Source: Anaerocaecibacter muris
GTDB lineage: Bacteria > Bacillota > Clostridia > Christensenellales > Pumilibacteraceae
DNA length: 64,000 bases
Assembly: GCF_943192945.1 (NCBI RefSeq)
Contig: NZ_CALPCE010000003.1
Location: 62,001 to 126,000, forward strand
Direction of reading: 5' to 3'
Every line of letters begins with the position of its first letter. Within the stretch, counting starts at the first letter, position 1. The position numbers were made by a program, and so were the translations under genes. The notes under the pieces were generated by a model. The model made no database searches, had not been told where the DNA came from, and saw only the letters and a list, made by a program, of their open reading frames with translations. Shown here piece by piece: positions 34,160 to 43,094 of the stretch.

Positions 34160-34262
34160 CAAAGCGGGCGCACGCCCCTCGTGCCGTTGTACGCATTGTT
34201 GTTGTTCAACGAGCCGTCCGAATTGACGTTGCGGACGTTGTACGAGTTCGACGAGTTAGGAG
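34160..34262 (-). repeat. DGR template repeat (TR)
   Basis: Non-coding 103-bp template between avd and the RT gene. In the frame of the target it would read PNSSNSYNVRNVNSDGSL then NNNNAYNGTRGVRPL, rich in AAC/AAT codons, the usual DGR design: these codons reach many residues but no stop by A mutation. 25 sense adenines, 12 already differing in the VR. Confidence 0.95.
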
Positions 34263-34285
34263 GAACAGGGCATACCCTATGTGTT

Positions 34286-34699
34286 TTATTGATTGTTCTG
34301 CTGCCGCTTGTCGTTGTTGCGCCACGCGGCAGTCATTTTCTTTACCTCGACGACAAGCCTGCTCCAATATTCCGCCGAGTCGATACTCAGTTCGATAGAC
34401 GGTATTTTGTGCGATAACTCAATCATTGTATTCAGCAACTTACACGATACGATTACCTCCTGTTGACAGTCTAAACGCCGTTGGCGTTCGTGAGCGTCGC
34501 TTAAATTACACTCATTCGCCCGTACCAAATTTTCGTATATATCAATGGCAAGATTTTCGATTCTTGCCCCGATAGAAAATCTGTACTTTTTCGGGAATCT
34601 GTTTGTGTTTGCGGTCAATGTGCAAGTATGCTCCATAAGGTCTTTAGCCTTAGTGATGACCGACATTTCTTTTGGCGAACGCTCATTATACTTTAACAT
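34286..34699 (-). CDS. avd: Avd-like accessory variability determinant (four-helix bundle)
   Basis: 137 residues; start MLKYNERSPKEM behind GAGGTG. The segment FPKKYRFSIGARIENLAIDIYENLVRAN matches the second helix of Avd/23S-intervening-sequence four-helix proteins, followed by helices around RQRRLDCQQEVIVSCKLLNTMIEL and YWSRLVVEVKKMTAAW. Avd forms a barrel that binds the RT and the DGR RNA. It overlaps the upstream small gene by 7 nt and directly precedes the TR. Confidence 0.88.
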   Translation of the reverse strand: MLKYNERSPKEMSVITKAKDLMEHTCTLTANTNRFPKKYRFSIGARIENLAIDIYENLVRANECNLSDAHERQRRLDCQQEVIVSCKLLNTMIELSHKIPSIELSIDSAEYWSRLVVEVKKMTAAWRNNDKRQQNNQ

Positions 34700-34932
34700 T
34701 GCAAGCACCTCTCCGCACCGTCAAGCGTGCCGCTCGTAAGCGTTATGCCGCTCACGGATAAACTTTTGAACATTGCTACCGCGCCCGTTCCCGTCAGAGT
34801 TCTCAAACTCATTTGCAGGTCTGCGACGTCAAAAACGCTTGCGCCGCTTTCGTTTGCCATATCAATGAGCGCGTTCATCGTTCCAAGCAGTTTACGCGGT
34901 TCCGATATATCCTTAAGCGCGATTCTATCCAT
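34693..34932 (-). CDS. Small prophage protein, tail-module
   Basis: 79 residues from MDRIALKDISEPRK, behind GGAGGTT. Predicted helical N-terminus and a short beta C-terminus (SLSVSGITLTSGTLDGAE). It lies between the fibre and avd genes with overlaps on the avd side. No family recognised; a small fibre-assembly or tip protein would fit the position. Confidence 0.55.
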   Translation of the reverse strand: MDRIALKDISEPRKLLGTMNALIDMANESGASVFDVADLQMSLRTLTGTGAVAMFKSLSVSGITLTSGTLDGAERCLQC

Positions 34933-34943
34933 ACGCAACCTCC

Positions 34944-36683
34944 TTAATTTGCCAAGATAATATAGTTGACGGTTACGCCGTCTGCGGCGGTTCCGTTATT
35001 CCTACATAAAATCGTACAGGTGTTTCCCGATATGTTTACAGCGGCAGTAAAAGCCGTCTTATCGGGCGTCGCCGTTGCCGTAAAAATGGCGTTTACAGAC
35101 GCGGCAGTAATCTCTACGCCTTTCGATTCTCCCGCTGCGACATTCGTCAATTCCGCCGCCCCTACAAGCAGTTTCAGCCCGTTGCCGAGTTCGATTATGC
35201 CGTTGCCGTTATCAATCGCGTTTACCGCCATATTTGCCGAAAAATACGCTTTACCGCAACGGACGACGCACTCTCCGACGTACTTATAATCGGAATACAG
35301 AACAATTTCCCCGTTCGGTTTAACGAAATACAGATTTGCGTTCGCGTAGTATTCGCCGTCGTGATAGATACGCAAATCGACCAAAACGGACAAATCGGTT
35401 CCCATACCGTGCATTTCGGGCGTTATCGTTATGTAATACAGCCCGTCATCGTCGGCAACTGCAGTCCACGAACTCGCAACGATATTGAACTTGTAACTCG
35501 GTATATCGGTTATGGACGGTGCGGTATATATCGCCGCAACGTACCACCCGTCTATTTCCGAACTTTCGGGAGCCGCCCAATAATAGTAGGTGTACACCTC
35601 GCCCTTATTCGGCATAGCCGAATCAACGACCTGCACCGCGTCCGTATTGTCGGGCGTCGCTCTGCCCGTAGCCGAAAAGACCGCTGCATTTAACGCGTTT
35701 ATAAGGCTTTCCGACAGTTCGGCAGGGTTCGCGTTCTCTATCCTGCCCCTGATTTTGCGCGGCACTACGCCGAGTTGCAATGAATCAATATCCTCGTTTA
35801 TAGAATCAATCATACCGAGAATATCGGTGTCCTGCCCTTGCATATTACCGATAGTCTTTTCAATGTTCGTAAGCCTGTTATCCTGCGTTCCCTGTTCCGA
35901 CCTATACACGCCGATAGCGACCGTTTCCGCTTTTGTGTAACTGTCCTCTTTCGTTCTGAACAGATTATCGGCGGCTATTTTCGTATATCGCTCGTTTATT
36001 TTATCAAGCAATACGGAGCCGCTCTGAGCCTGTAAAGCCGCCGCAATATCGTTCAGGCAAGTTTGTAAGGCGACGGGCGTTTTGACGTTCTGCGTGGCAG
36101 CAGTAAGCCCATACGCCTCGACAACCAACTTTGCCGCCAAATCGCAACTGTATATATCGTCGATGAGGTCGGCAAGTTTCTTTCCTGCGCCGTACTTTTC
36201 GGGCAAGCCGACCTCAGCCGCGCCGTCCGCGCTTTTCAGGAGCGTTTTATACTCCGTCAGCCGCTCATTTGCATTGCTTATCTTTTGCGCAATGCTGTTC
36301 AAAATCACCTGCAGAGATTTCAGTTTGTCATCTGCGGGCGTTTCATACGCGAGAACATACGCCGCAAGTTTACCGTTCAAACAAGCATTGCATAGGTCTT
36401 GCAGACTGTAAGAAAAGCCCTCGATTTTTTCGCTTTCGGGGTCAAGACCCGACAAATCGAGTTTAACGTAACTTGCCGCGTCGTCGCCGCTCAGCGCGTC
36501 CTGAATCACATTGATTTTCTCGGCAATAAATTTGCCGATTTGGTCGAACCACAATTTTAACGCCGTGGACGACATACCGCCTGCGCCATAGGGCGATACG
36601 ACGTTCGGCTTATCCGCAAGCGCAACGACGCCCTTTGCTTTCAGTTCGGCGGGCGTGATATTTACAAATCGTTTTAATGACAT
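34944..36683 (-). CDS. Tail fibre / receptor-binding-type phage protein
   Basis: 579 residues. N-terminal adaptor-like region (SLKRFVNITPAELKAKGV), a long helical and coiled-coil middle (about 80-320, including NIEKTIGNMQGQDTDILGMIDSI), then a beta-rich distal part (about 330-579) ending in a small Ser/Thr/Ala beta domain. This is the plan of trimeric tail fibres. AGGAGGG precedes the ATG. It is directly upstream of the DGR, so the variable protein may mount on it. Confidence 0.65.
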   Translation of the reverse strand: MSLKRFVNITPAELKAKGVVALADKPNVVSPYGAGGMSSTALKLWFDQIGKFIAEKINVIQDALSGDDAASYVKLDLSGLDPESEKIEGFSYSLQDLCNACLNGKLAAYVLAYETPADDKLKSLQVILNSIAQKISNANERLTEYKTLLKSADGAAEVGLPEKYGAGKKLADLIDDIYSCDLAAKLVVEAYGLTAATQNVKTPVALQTCLNDIAAALQAQSGSVLLDKINERYTKIAADNLFRTKEDSYTKAETVAIGVYRSEQGTQDNRLTNIEKTIGNMQGQDTDILGMIDSINEDIDSLQLGVVPRKIRGRIENANPAELSESLINALNAAVFSATGRATPDNTDAVQVVDSAMPNKGEVYTYYYWAAPESSEIDGWYVAAIYTAPSITDIPSYKFNIVASSWTAVADDDGLYYITITPEMHGMGTDLSVLVDLRIYHDGEYYANANLYFVKPNGEIVLYSDYKYVGECVVRCGKAYFSANMAVNAIDNGNGIIELGNGLKLLVGAAELTNVAAGESKGVEITAASVNAIFTATATPDKTAFTAAVNISGNTCTILCRNNGTAADGVTVNYIILAN

Positions 36684-36693
36684 ATAGCCCTCC

Positions 36694-39348
36694 TTAATTT
36701 TTCAGTCGTCCTACTACCTGATAGCGGAACGAAATATAGTACAGCGCAAAAGGTTTCATATACTCATCGGAATAAATGTAGTATTGCTTTTCAACCCATT
36801 GCTTTTCTTTTTCTTTGACCGCAAACAAACTCTGTTCCGTCGTATTAAATGTAAAGTCCGTAAAGTCCATATCCTCAAAAGAGAAAAGACTGTTATTGAT
36901 TCGGGCGATTTGCGTGTACGGCTTTTTATTCGTTCGCACCTTGATTTTTGCGGACGAACTGCGGAACGATTTAGTCTTTATCACGGTCGATTTTTTTACC
37001 GTGTTTTTCGTCAAATGCGGTATGCCGCAGCAGTCCATTTTCGTCGCACAACCGCTGTAAATCGTTCTATTATCGAACGTGTACCAACGCGGCTCGATTT
37101 CGCCCTCGGAGTTTCTTTTATCGAAATTGAACGAGCATACGACGCCGTTTTTTGTGCCGAAATAGATATTGTCGAACATATCGCGTATCGTCGTTGCTTT
37201 TTGAAATACGCCGCCGATATATTCTCCCTTACCCTCGCACAAATACGCCTCGTAACGTACCAAATCGCCCGAAAAAATATCGTAGACCTCGTGTACCGTA
37301 TAATAAACGCCGACCGTATATTCCAACCCGTCAATTTCTACCGCAACGCCCTCTGTAAACACTCGCGCCGTTTCCTTTCCGTAGTCATCGGGCGGGTTTA
37401 CTACCTGCCCTGTAAGATTCAGCGTTTCGTGAGTATTCATAAAGTACACGTTTTCGGCAAGCATAATCGGAATTTCGATAATATGGTCGTCGTTACCGCA
37501 AGTACACTCGTTTTTGCTCTTTTTGCATTTCGTACAGTATTTGACTGTTTTGCCTTGTAATTCCTCGGCTATTTGCGTCGCGTACTTGTATTCGGGATAT
37601 TGCCCTTTATACACGCCGACGTTCTCGATATAATACCATTCGTACTGATTGACGCCTATTGCGTGCGTATAACGCTGTCGGCTGTCCGCCATAAAAATGC
37701 ACCCGTCCACAAGTACCAAAAGATACCCGTTCCATTCCGCAACCACGGCAGAACTTAAGTCCATATTGACGATTTTCGCGTCTATAAGGCTTGAACGGTG
37801 TTCGTTCGCCCTCTCGTACCGCACAGACAGTTGCCCGACCGCCTCTACGCCGAGCCGCGATATAAATATCGGGTCGTCCAAAAAATTGATACAAGCACCC
37901 AAACAACCTATGCCGCTTAACCCCTGCGAGGACGGATAAATTACAGGCTGTATCGAGTCATTCGTCTGCGTAGGCGTATGAAAATAAGTTGACCCGTCCT
38001 GTTGCGTATCGTCTTTCAAAACCATAAGCGTATCGGCAACGGTAATCATTCCCGTAATGGGCGCGACTCCCACGCCGTCCTGCATATAGTTCAAAATGCC
38101 GAAATACGAGGGGTCTACATAGCCCGTAGAATTTCTCGCGGCGTAAAATATGTGATTCGGATAATTCGGGTTCCCCGACAGAAAAACCCTATTATCGTAA
38201 ATTGTCGCAATAGTACAATCGGTTATAAGCCTTGATATTTCCGCACATTCATCGGTAACGCCCGATACACTCGTAAATACTTTTTTAGCCACAACCTCGA
38301 TTCCCGCGTACATTTCGGGATAAAAGACGTTTTCGCTTTCTGTCGCTCCTGCAATCTGCACGACGCGCTCAGGCTTTTCGGGTGCAACGATAAACTTAAT
38401 ACTGCCGTTAGCAAGACTTACGGTAAAATCGGTTCCCTGTACTTTTGCCTGCCCGTAAACCTTTACCGATACAATCTCATCGAGAGCATTTTCATTGAGA
38501 AAAAACTCCGTCGTCGTGCCGTCAGCGATAAACGTATGCCTAAACTTAGACTGCAGAATGTTTCGCTGCTCGTGTTGCTTACCTATATCGGCGTTTTCGC
38601 CGCTCGTAATAATATTGATATAAGTAAGCGGGATATAAGCGTTATCCAATACGCTTTTTACGCTCACGCCGTCATATACCAAATAATTTTTGCCGTCAAT
38701 GATATACAGCCTGTTATTGAATATAAACGACGTGCTTTTTCGGGGGTTCATATTATCAAAAAGCGCGTCTGCCGCGGTTAAAATGCCCTCTTTATAAGAC
38801 AGCAAAAGTCTATCGCCTGCAACCAAATCGCTGCTTGCATAAGACAGTTCCCGCGTAGCCGCGTCATAATTCATCAAAAAAGTTAAGTCCTCGCCGTTTG
38901 TCCGCGCTAACGCGGTAACGGTAACGACATTCTCAGGTAAAATCTGCTTAAATGTTTTCGTTCCGTTTACAACGGAATCGGGTTCGGGTACTACAATCGT
39001 TTCACTTAGAACAATATTTGCGGTATTCGGGTAATTTTTCCACAAATACAGTTTGCTCCCCGAATGAATAAGAACTTTGGTAACGATTTTATCGCCGTCT
39101 TTATGCGAAAAATTGAATATACCGAAAACATCGCTTTCCTCAGGCAATACGACGCGCTTTCTGAACCCTGCAATCGTTTCAAGTGCCTGCCCCTGCGAGG
39201 ACTGATAATCTCTGAACATATTTACAGCGTAAGCGAGGCGGTGTTCGTCAACCTGCGTATGGTCGCTCGAAAAATCAACGCCTCTGAAATCGCCGTAATA
39301 TCTGTTGTATGTTTCCCTCGCTTGGAGGAAATTTGTTCTCGTTGCCAT
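36694..39348 (-). CDS. Large tail protein (podovirus stabilisation-protein-like)
   Basis: 884 residues, beta-rich, starting MATRTNFLQARET. The opening, with YYGDFRGVDFSSD and RLAYAVNMFRDYQSSQGQALETIAGFRK, is the pattern of podoviral tail-tube 'stabilisation' proteins that follow the head-tail adaptor. Residues about 610-630 hold a Cys cluster, YCTKCKKSKNECTCGND, that would bind zinc and is unusual in such proteins. It starts 5 nt after the adaptor gene. Confidence 0.6.
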   Translation of the reverse strand: MATRTNFLQARETYNRYYGDFRGVDFSSDHTQVDEHRLAYAVNMFRDYQSSQGQALETIAGFRKRVVLPEESDVFGIFNFSHKDGDKIVTKVLIHSGSKLYLWKNYPNTANIVLSETIVVPEPDSVVNGTKTFKQILPENVVTVTALARTNGEDLTFLMNYDAATRELSYASSDLVAGDRLLLSYKEGILTAADALFDNMNPRKSTSFIFNNRLYIIDGKNYLVYDGVSVKSVLDNAYIPLTYINIITSGENADIGKQHEQRNILQSKFRHTFIADGTTTEFFLNENALDEIVSVKVYGQAKVQGTDFTVSLANGSIKFIVAPEKPERVVQIAGATESENVFYPEMYAGIEVVAKKVFTSVSGVTDECAEISRLITDCTIATIYDNRVFLSGNPNYPNHIFYAARNSTGYVDPSYFGILNYMQDGVGVAPITGMITVADTLMVLKDDTQQDGSTYFHTPTQTNDSIQPVIYPSSQGLSGIGCLGACINFLDDPIFISRLGVEAVGQLSVRYERANEHRSSLIDAKIVNMDLSSAVVAEWNGYLLVLVDGCIFMADSRQRYTHAIGVNQYEWYYIENVGVYKGQYPEYKYATQIAEELQGKTVKYCTKCKKSKNECTCGNDDHIIEIPIMLAENVYFMNTHETLNLTGQVVNPPDDYGKETARVFTEGVAVEIDGLEYTVGVYYTVHEVYDIFSGDLVRYEAYLCEGKGEYIGGVFQKATTIRDMFDNIYFGTKNGVVCSFNFDKRNSEGEIEPRWYTFDNRTIYSGCATKMDCCGIPHLTKNTVKKSTVIKTKSFRSSSAKIKVRTNKKPYTQIARINNSLFSFEDMDFTDFTFNTTEQSLFAVKEKEKQWVEKQYYIYSDEYMKPFALYYISFRYQVVGRLKN

Positions 39349-39353
39349 TGCGC

Positions 39354-40259
39354 TTACCACCCGTTTGAACTCTTGATAATAACAGGGCTTATATCTTTCC
39401 CCTTACGTTCAATCTCGGCGGCGCGTTCGCTATACAAATATTTGTAGTATTCCGATTTTTGCGGCTCGTCGTCTATCCATACATAAGCCGCAATAAGCAC
39501 AGGCAGCAGGGCGCAGAGTTCCACGTCCAAATCAATCTCGGTCTTATCGTCCATTTCGCCGTTATTGACAATCGGCGCAGGACGCCTTTTATATAAAACC
39601 TTGAAAACACCGCTCTGATTATACGGGAGCAATATTACACTATTGCCCTCTACGCCGTACCCCTGATTGATAATCGCGTTGCCCTCTGCCTCTTTGATAG
39701 GCGGACAGCACAACGCAAGAAAATCGTCCGTAAGTTTACTTATATCGTAGCGCGTAAACGGTTCATAAGCGGGTATATCCGCCTCGTCCTCGCTATACAG
39801 TTTGTCGTACATTGCGACGTTCTTTACCGAATACACAAACTCGCCCGAAAAACGCAGTCTAACCAAATCGCTTACAAAACTGTCCGCCTCTTTGATAAAC
39901 CCCCGATACGCGACAAATTTGCGCGTAGACGCAAGCGATACCGTACCTATAACAGCCCACCCGTCAGGCGTGTGCTTTTCGATATAAACGATACCGTTTC
40001 CGTCCGCCTCAAAATAATATGATTTTGCGGCGTGTGCGGAGTATTGCAGTTCCTCATCTTTTTCGACGGGAGAAAATGCGGAATCGGACAATAGATTTTT
40101 CAGCGGCTTGTGATTTATCAAATAGTAACTTATTGCAGGTCGAACCTCGTTGACCTGCAATAAAGCCCTATTTGCTGCGTAATAAAACCTGTCATCATCT
40201 TCTAAGGAAACCTCAAAACCGAGTTGAGCAACCTGTTTATAAAGTTCTGCAACGGTCAT
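39354..40259 (-). CDS. Head-tail adaptor-like phage protein
   Basis: 301 residues from MTVAELYKQVAQLG, behind AAGGAGG. An all-alpha start and end with a central beta domain (about 95-150) fit podoviral adaptor/connector-type proteins, which sit between capsid and tail genes as here. No sequence motif proves it; the call rests on position and size. Confidence 0.45.
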   Translation of the reverse strand: MTVAELYKQVAQLGFEVSLEDDDRFYYAANRALLQVNEVRPAISYYLINHKPLKNLLSDSAFSPVEKDEELQYSAHAAKSYYFEADGNGIVYIEKHTPDGWAVIGTVSLASTRKFVAYRGFIKEADSFVSDLVRLRFSGEFVYSVKNVAMYDKLYSEDEADIPAYEPFTRYDISKLTDDFLALCCPPIKEAEGNAIINQGYGVEGNSVILLPYNQSGVFKVLYKRRPAPIVNNGEMDDKTEIDLDVELCALLPVLIAAYVWIDDEPQKSEYYKYLYSERAAEIERKGKDISPVIIKSSNGW

Positions 40260-40282
40260 AATCAGCCTCCTTGTTAAATGAT

Positions 40283-41323
40283 TTATAGCGACGTTGCCGC
40301 GGAAATCGCGTCTTTGCTGTTGACGGCAAGCAGGATATGTTTCCAAGTATTGAACCCGACACCGAAACGGCAGTAACCGTTCCAAAAGTAGTTGCGGGTG
40401 TGCTTGTCAATATCGCTCGTAATGTCAAGCGGAACGCGGTTATAGAACATATTGCCGAGCAGGTTCTTGTTGGCGTCGCCCGACATAACCATAAACCTGT
40501 CGTCGTCCGCCTCCCAACCGTTCAGCACAACGATATTCCAATTCCCGTACTGAGTATTTATATCGTTGTTTGCGCTGCCCACGGTGCGCTCGGAGCCGAC
40601 AACCTTTTTGACGAGCGTTTCGAGTTTCGGACGATTGCAGGGAATGATGAGAGTGTCCGCGACATACTCCATAACGTCGCCGTTTTCGTCCTTGAAATTG
40701 CGCACCTTATTCGAGAGAACGCCGAGCGCGTCCTCAAGCGTGCTTGCGCTGCCCGTGAGTTCGCCGTAGTAGTAGTTGCTCTGCGTCTTGCCTTTCATTT
40801 TGTCCGTCGAATACGGGTGCGCCTTATGGAACAGAGCGAGTTCGTCGGCGCAAGTCAAATCAACCTTTGCCTTGTTGAACGTCATCTCTTTCGCCGTGCC
40901 GTTGATGAGAGCCTGCGCCGCGATTTTGATACGCGTCTTGTAGTAGGCGCGAACGAACTTTTTGGGCTTGTTTTTCATATCCGCGCCCATACCGAACTTT
41001 GCGTCGTCCGCCATTTTGCGGGTAATGGTAAACTCTTTCGCAAATTCGATATGCTCTATCGTTTTCTTGAACGTAGGCTCGACGCTATCGTTCTCCGCGC
41101 CCTGTCCTTCCTGTTTGCTTTGGAACGTATCGAAATCGGACTCGCCCATAATCGTTTCGGCGTAGCGGCTCGATTTTTCGACGTTGAAAAGAAAATCGAG
41201 TATGCTTTTCTGCTTTTCACAGATATTCGATTCGTTCTCGATGAGTGCCTTTATCGGGTGTTCAAACTTACCGAACATAGGGTCGTTTTTGCCCGACATT
41301 GCGCTGTAGATAAAATTCGACAT
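40283..41323 (-). CDS. Major capsid protein (HK97-like)
   Basis: 346 residues; MSNFIYSAMSGKND behind GGGAGG. Position after scaffold and decoration genes, size, and features such as FAKEFTITRKMADDAKFGM (E-loop/spine region), NYYYGELTGSASTLEDAL, YVADTLIIPCNRPKLETLVKK and a C-terminal NGYCRFGVGFNTWKHIL are those of HK97-fold capsid proteins. It would assemble the procapsid on the acidic scaffold protein encoded two genes upstream. Confidence 0.85.
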   Translation of the reverse strand: MSNFIYSAMSGKNDPMFGKFEHPIKALIENESNICEKQKSILDFLFNVEKSSRYAETIMGESDFDTFQSKQEGQGAENDSVEPTFKKTIEHIEFAKEFTITRKMADDAKFGMGADMKNKPKKFVRAYYKTRIKIAAQALINGTAKEMTFNKAKVDLTCADELALFHKAHPYSTDKMKGKTQSNYYYGELTGSASTLEDALGVLSNKVRNFKDENGDVMEYVADTLIIPCNRPKLETLVKKVVGSERTVGSANNDINTQYGNWNIVVLNGWEADDDRFMVMSGDANKNLLGNMFYNRVPLDITSDIDKHTRNYFWNGYCRFGVGFNTWKHILLAVNSKDAISAATSL

Positions 41324-41340
41324 ATTGTCTGTCCTCCCTG

Positions 41341-41742
41341 TTAAATAATTCTGACGACGATAATATCTCCCGCCGCCGACGCACCGTTCAGACTTTCTAC
41401 GGTTACGACGCCGCTCGTGGTGGTCGCCGTTACCTGCAAGCCGTCCGTATGCAGAGTTACTTTACTGCCCGCCGTAAGCCCCGTAGGAGCCGCCGTAACA
41501 GGCACCTCGTAAAGTTGATTGTCCTCGACCCTTGCCGCCGCAAGAGTGCGTTTCGTTGCGTCTGCCGCAACGCTGCCCATAGCGATATGCGTAGGTTTTA
41601 CCGTTGCACCGCATTTCGTGAACTTACCCGACGCCAAAACGAGAGCCTCGCCGTATTCGACCGCCTCGTCGTCCGTTACGTCGTGGTAAACGGGTTCGGG
41701 TACGTTCATTCTGCCATTCTCAATTTTAATGAGTTTGAACAT
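41341..41742 (-). CDS. Capsid decoration / head fibre-like protein
   Basis: 133 residues, almost all beta. N-terminal half contains DVTDDEAVEYGEALVLASGKFTKC, and the C-terminal half alternates Val/Thr (GSKVTLHTDGLQVTATTTSGVVTVESL). Such small beta proteins directly upstream of the capsid gene in transcription order are commonly capsid decoration proteins. Function is inferred from position. Confidence 0.55.
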   Translation of the reverse strand: MFKLIKIENGRMNVPEPVYHDVTDDEAVEYGEALVLASGKFTKCGATVKPTHIAMGSVAADATKRTLAAARVEDNQLYEVPVTAAPTGLTAGSKVTLHTDGLQVTATTTSGVVTVESLNGASAAGDIIVVRII

Positions 41743-41756
41743 AGAAATTCTCCTTT

Positions 41757-42623
41757 TTATTTTTGATATGATTGTCTGTACAGAGCGACAATTTCCTTAT
41801 CGCTCAGATTCGGGAACAAATCGCGCCATTCGCTCAACTGCTTATTACTCATCGTAATCGAGTTGTCTTTGGAGCCTTTCGGCACCGCCGAGCGTAAATG
41901 CCCCTTTGTTTCGTTGAGCAACTGCTGTTTTACGGACTTAGCCACGCTTGCCCGAACGCCGTCAGGGTTTGCCGCGGCGTATGCCTGTTTAGGCGTCAAG
42001 CCTTTATCGCGGAGTTCCGCAAATACGCCGAAATTGCTTATTTCGGTAATCGCTTTCAGCCCTTTTGTTTCGGGATAGAACCCCTGCACCTCTGCGAGGT
42101 CGGCAGCCATTTTTTTCTTAAATTCGGTTTCGCGCAAGAGGCGCAACGCCTCCTCGCTTTCCGCGCTTTCGGCTTTCTTTTTGCGGTATTCCTCTAACGG
42201 AATATCGTCAGCCTCTGCCGCCAACTCCTCAAGCCCTTTTTGCACGTCGCTCGTTTCTTTCGCGCCCAACTTTTTCAACGTATCTCTGCCCTGCGCTTTT
42301 AAGGCTTTTAACTCGTTTTCGAGTTCTGCGATACGCTTATCTTTTGTATCGTCCGTAGACTCCTCAGGCTCTGCGTCCGATTCTCCGTCGCCTTTATCGG
42401 CGTCATCGGAACCGTCGCCCTGCTCGTCGTCGGGGTTTTCGTCGTTATCGTCCGCGGCGTCCTCGTCGCTCTCAACGTCCTCGTCGTCCGTTACGTCGGG
42501 AATGATAATGTTACCCTCGTCGTCATACTCGAACTCGTCATCGGAATCGTCAACCGTTTCGTTCTCGTCATCGACAACGGTTTCCTCAATTTCCTCGTCG
42601 GGTTTCTTGATTTCGTCCTGCAT
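41757..42623 (-). CDS. Scaffold protein
   Basis: 288 residues. Residues about 1-100 are extremely acidic (long Asp/Glu runs), about 95-125 a coiled coil (DKRIAELENELKALKAQG), and the C-terminal half is helical and basic at the end (AVPKGSKDNSITMSNKQ). This is the usual composition of phage scaffolds, which line the procapsid interior and bind capsid protein by a basic C-terminus. It lies just before decoration and capsid genes. Confidence 0.75.
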   Translation of the reverse strand: MQDEIKKPDEEIEETVVDDENETVDDSDDEFEYDDEGNIIIPDVTDDEDVESDEDAADDNDENPDDEQGDGSDDADKGDGESDAEPEESTDDTKDKRIAELENELKALKAQGRDTLKKLGAKETSDVQKGLEELAAEADDIPLEEYRKKKAESAESEEALRLLRETEFKKKMAADLAEVQGFYPETKGLKAITEISNFGVFAELRDKGLTPKQAYAAANPDGVRASVAKSVKQQLLNETKGHLRSAVPKGSKDNSITMSNKQLSEWRDLFPNLSDKEIVALYRQSYQK

Positions 42624-42650
42624 AATCGTTTGTCCTCCTATAAAATTCGA

Positions 42651-42782
42651 TTATTTCTTTTTGCCGTTTCTCAGGTCGTTGCCCTTGACTACGGTCGCCT
42701 TAGGCTGTTCCTGCACGCTCTTGGGAGCCTTGATAATGCCGCCTTTATTGGTCGCATATCTGTTACCCGAACCCTGTTTCAT
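42651..42782 (-). CDS. Small basic prophage protein
   Basis: 43 residues from MKQGSGNRYATNKG, with GGAGGAC upstream. Lys/Gly/Asn-rich, disordered, ending GNDLRNGKKK. It lies between the Com-like zinc ribbon and the scaffold. No family recognised; basic charge suggests nucleic-acid or acidic-scaffold contact. Confidence 0.5.
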   Translation of the reverse strand: MKQGSGNRYATNKGGIIKAPKSVQEQPKATVVKGNDLRNGKKK

Positions 42783-42875
42783 AGTCGCAGTCCTCCTTTT
42801 TAGATTTTTAATAAAAATAGCCACTAACCGTATCTTACGGTCAATGGCTCTATCTCTCGGAATATGGCACAAATA

Positions 42876-43040
42876 TTATTCAGTTTTTACCGTCCATAGT
42901 CTGCCGCACTTTTTACACCTAAACGTCAGACCTTGAACTTTACTGTCCTTTTGTAAGCCTACACGCGGTACTTTTTCATTGCAGTTCGGACAAACGATTT
43001 TGGTAATTTCAGATTGCACAGTCGGAGTAATATTAAGCAT
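42876..43040 (-). CDS. Com-like zinc-ribbon protein
   Basis: 54 residues from MLNITPTVQSEITK with AGGAGG 6 nt before the ATG. Two CxxC knuckles, CPNCNEK and CKKCGR, separated by about 22 residues, match the Mu-phage Com / FlaR-type zinc ribbon, a translational regulator in phages. The role here is inferred from the motif. Confidence 0.7.
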   Translation of the reverse strand: MLNITPTVQSEITKIVCPNCNEKVPRVGLQKDSKVQGLTFRCKKCGRLWTVKTE

Positions 43041-43094
43041 ACTCTACCTCCTGCATAATATAATAGCATACATTTTACCGCGTTTAGTCGCAAT

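Noticed and set aside
34008-34196. Small open frame between TR and RT
   Set aside because: It runs through the TR and the structured DGR RNA, has no ribosome site and no protein-like pattern.
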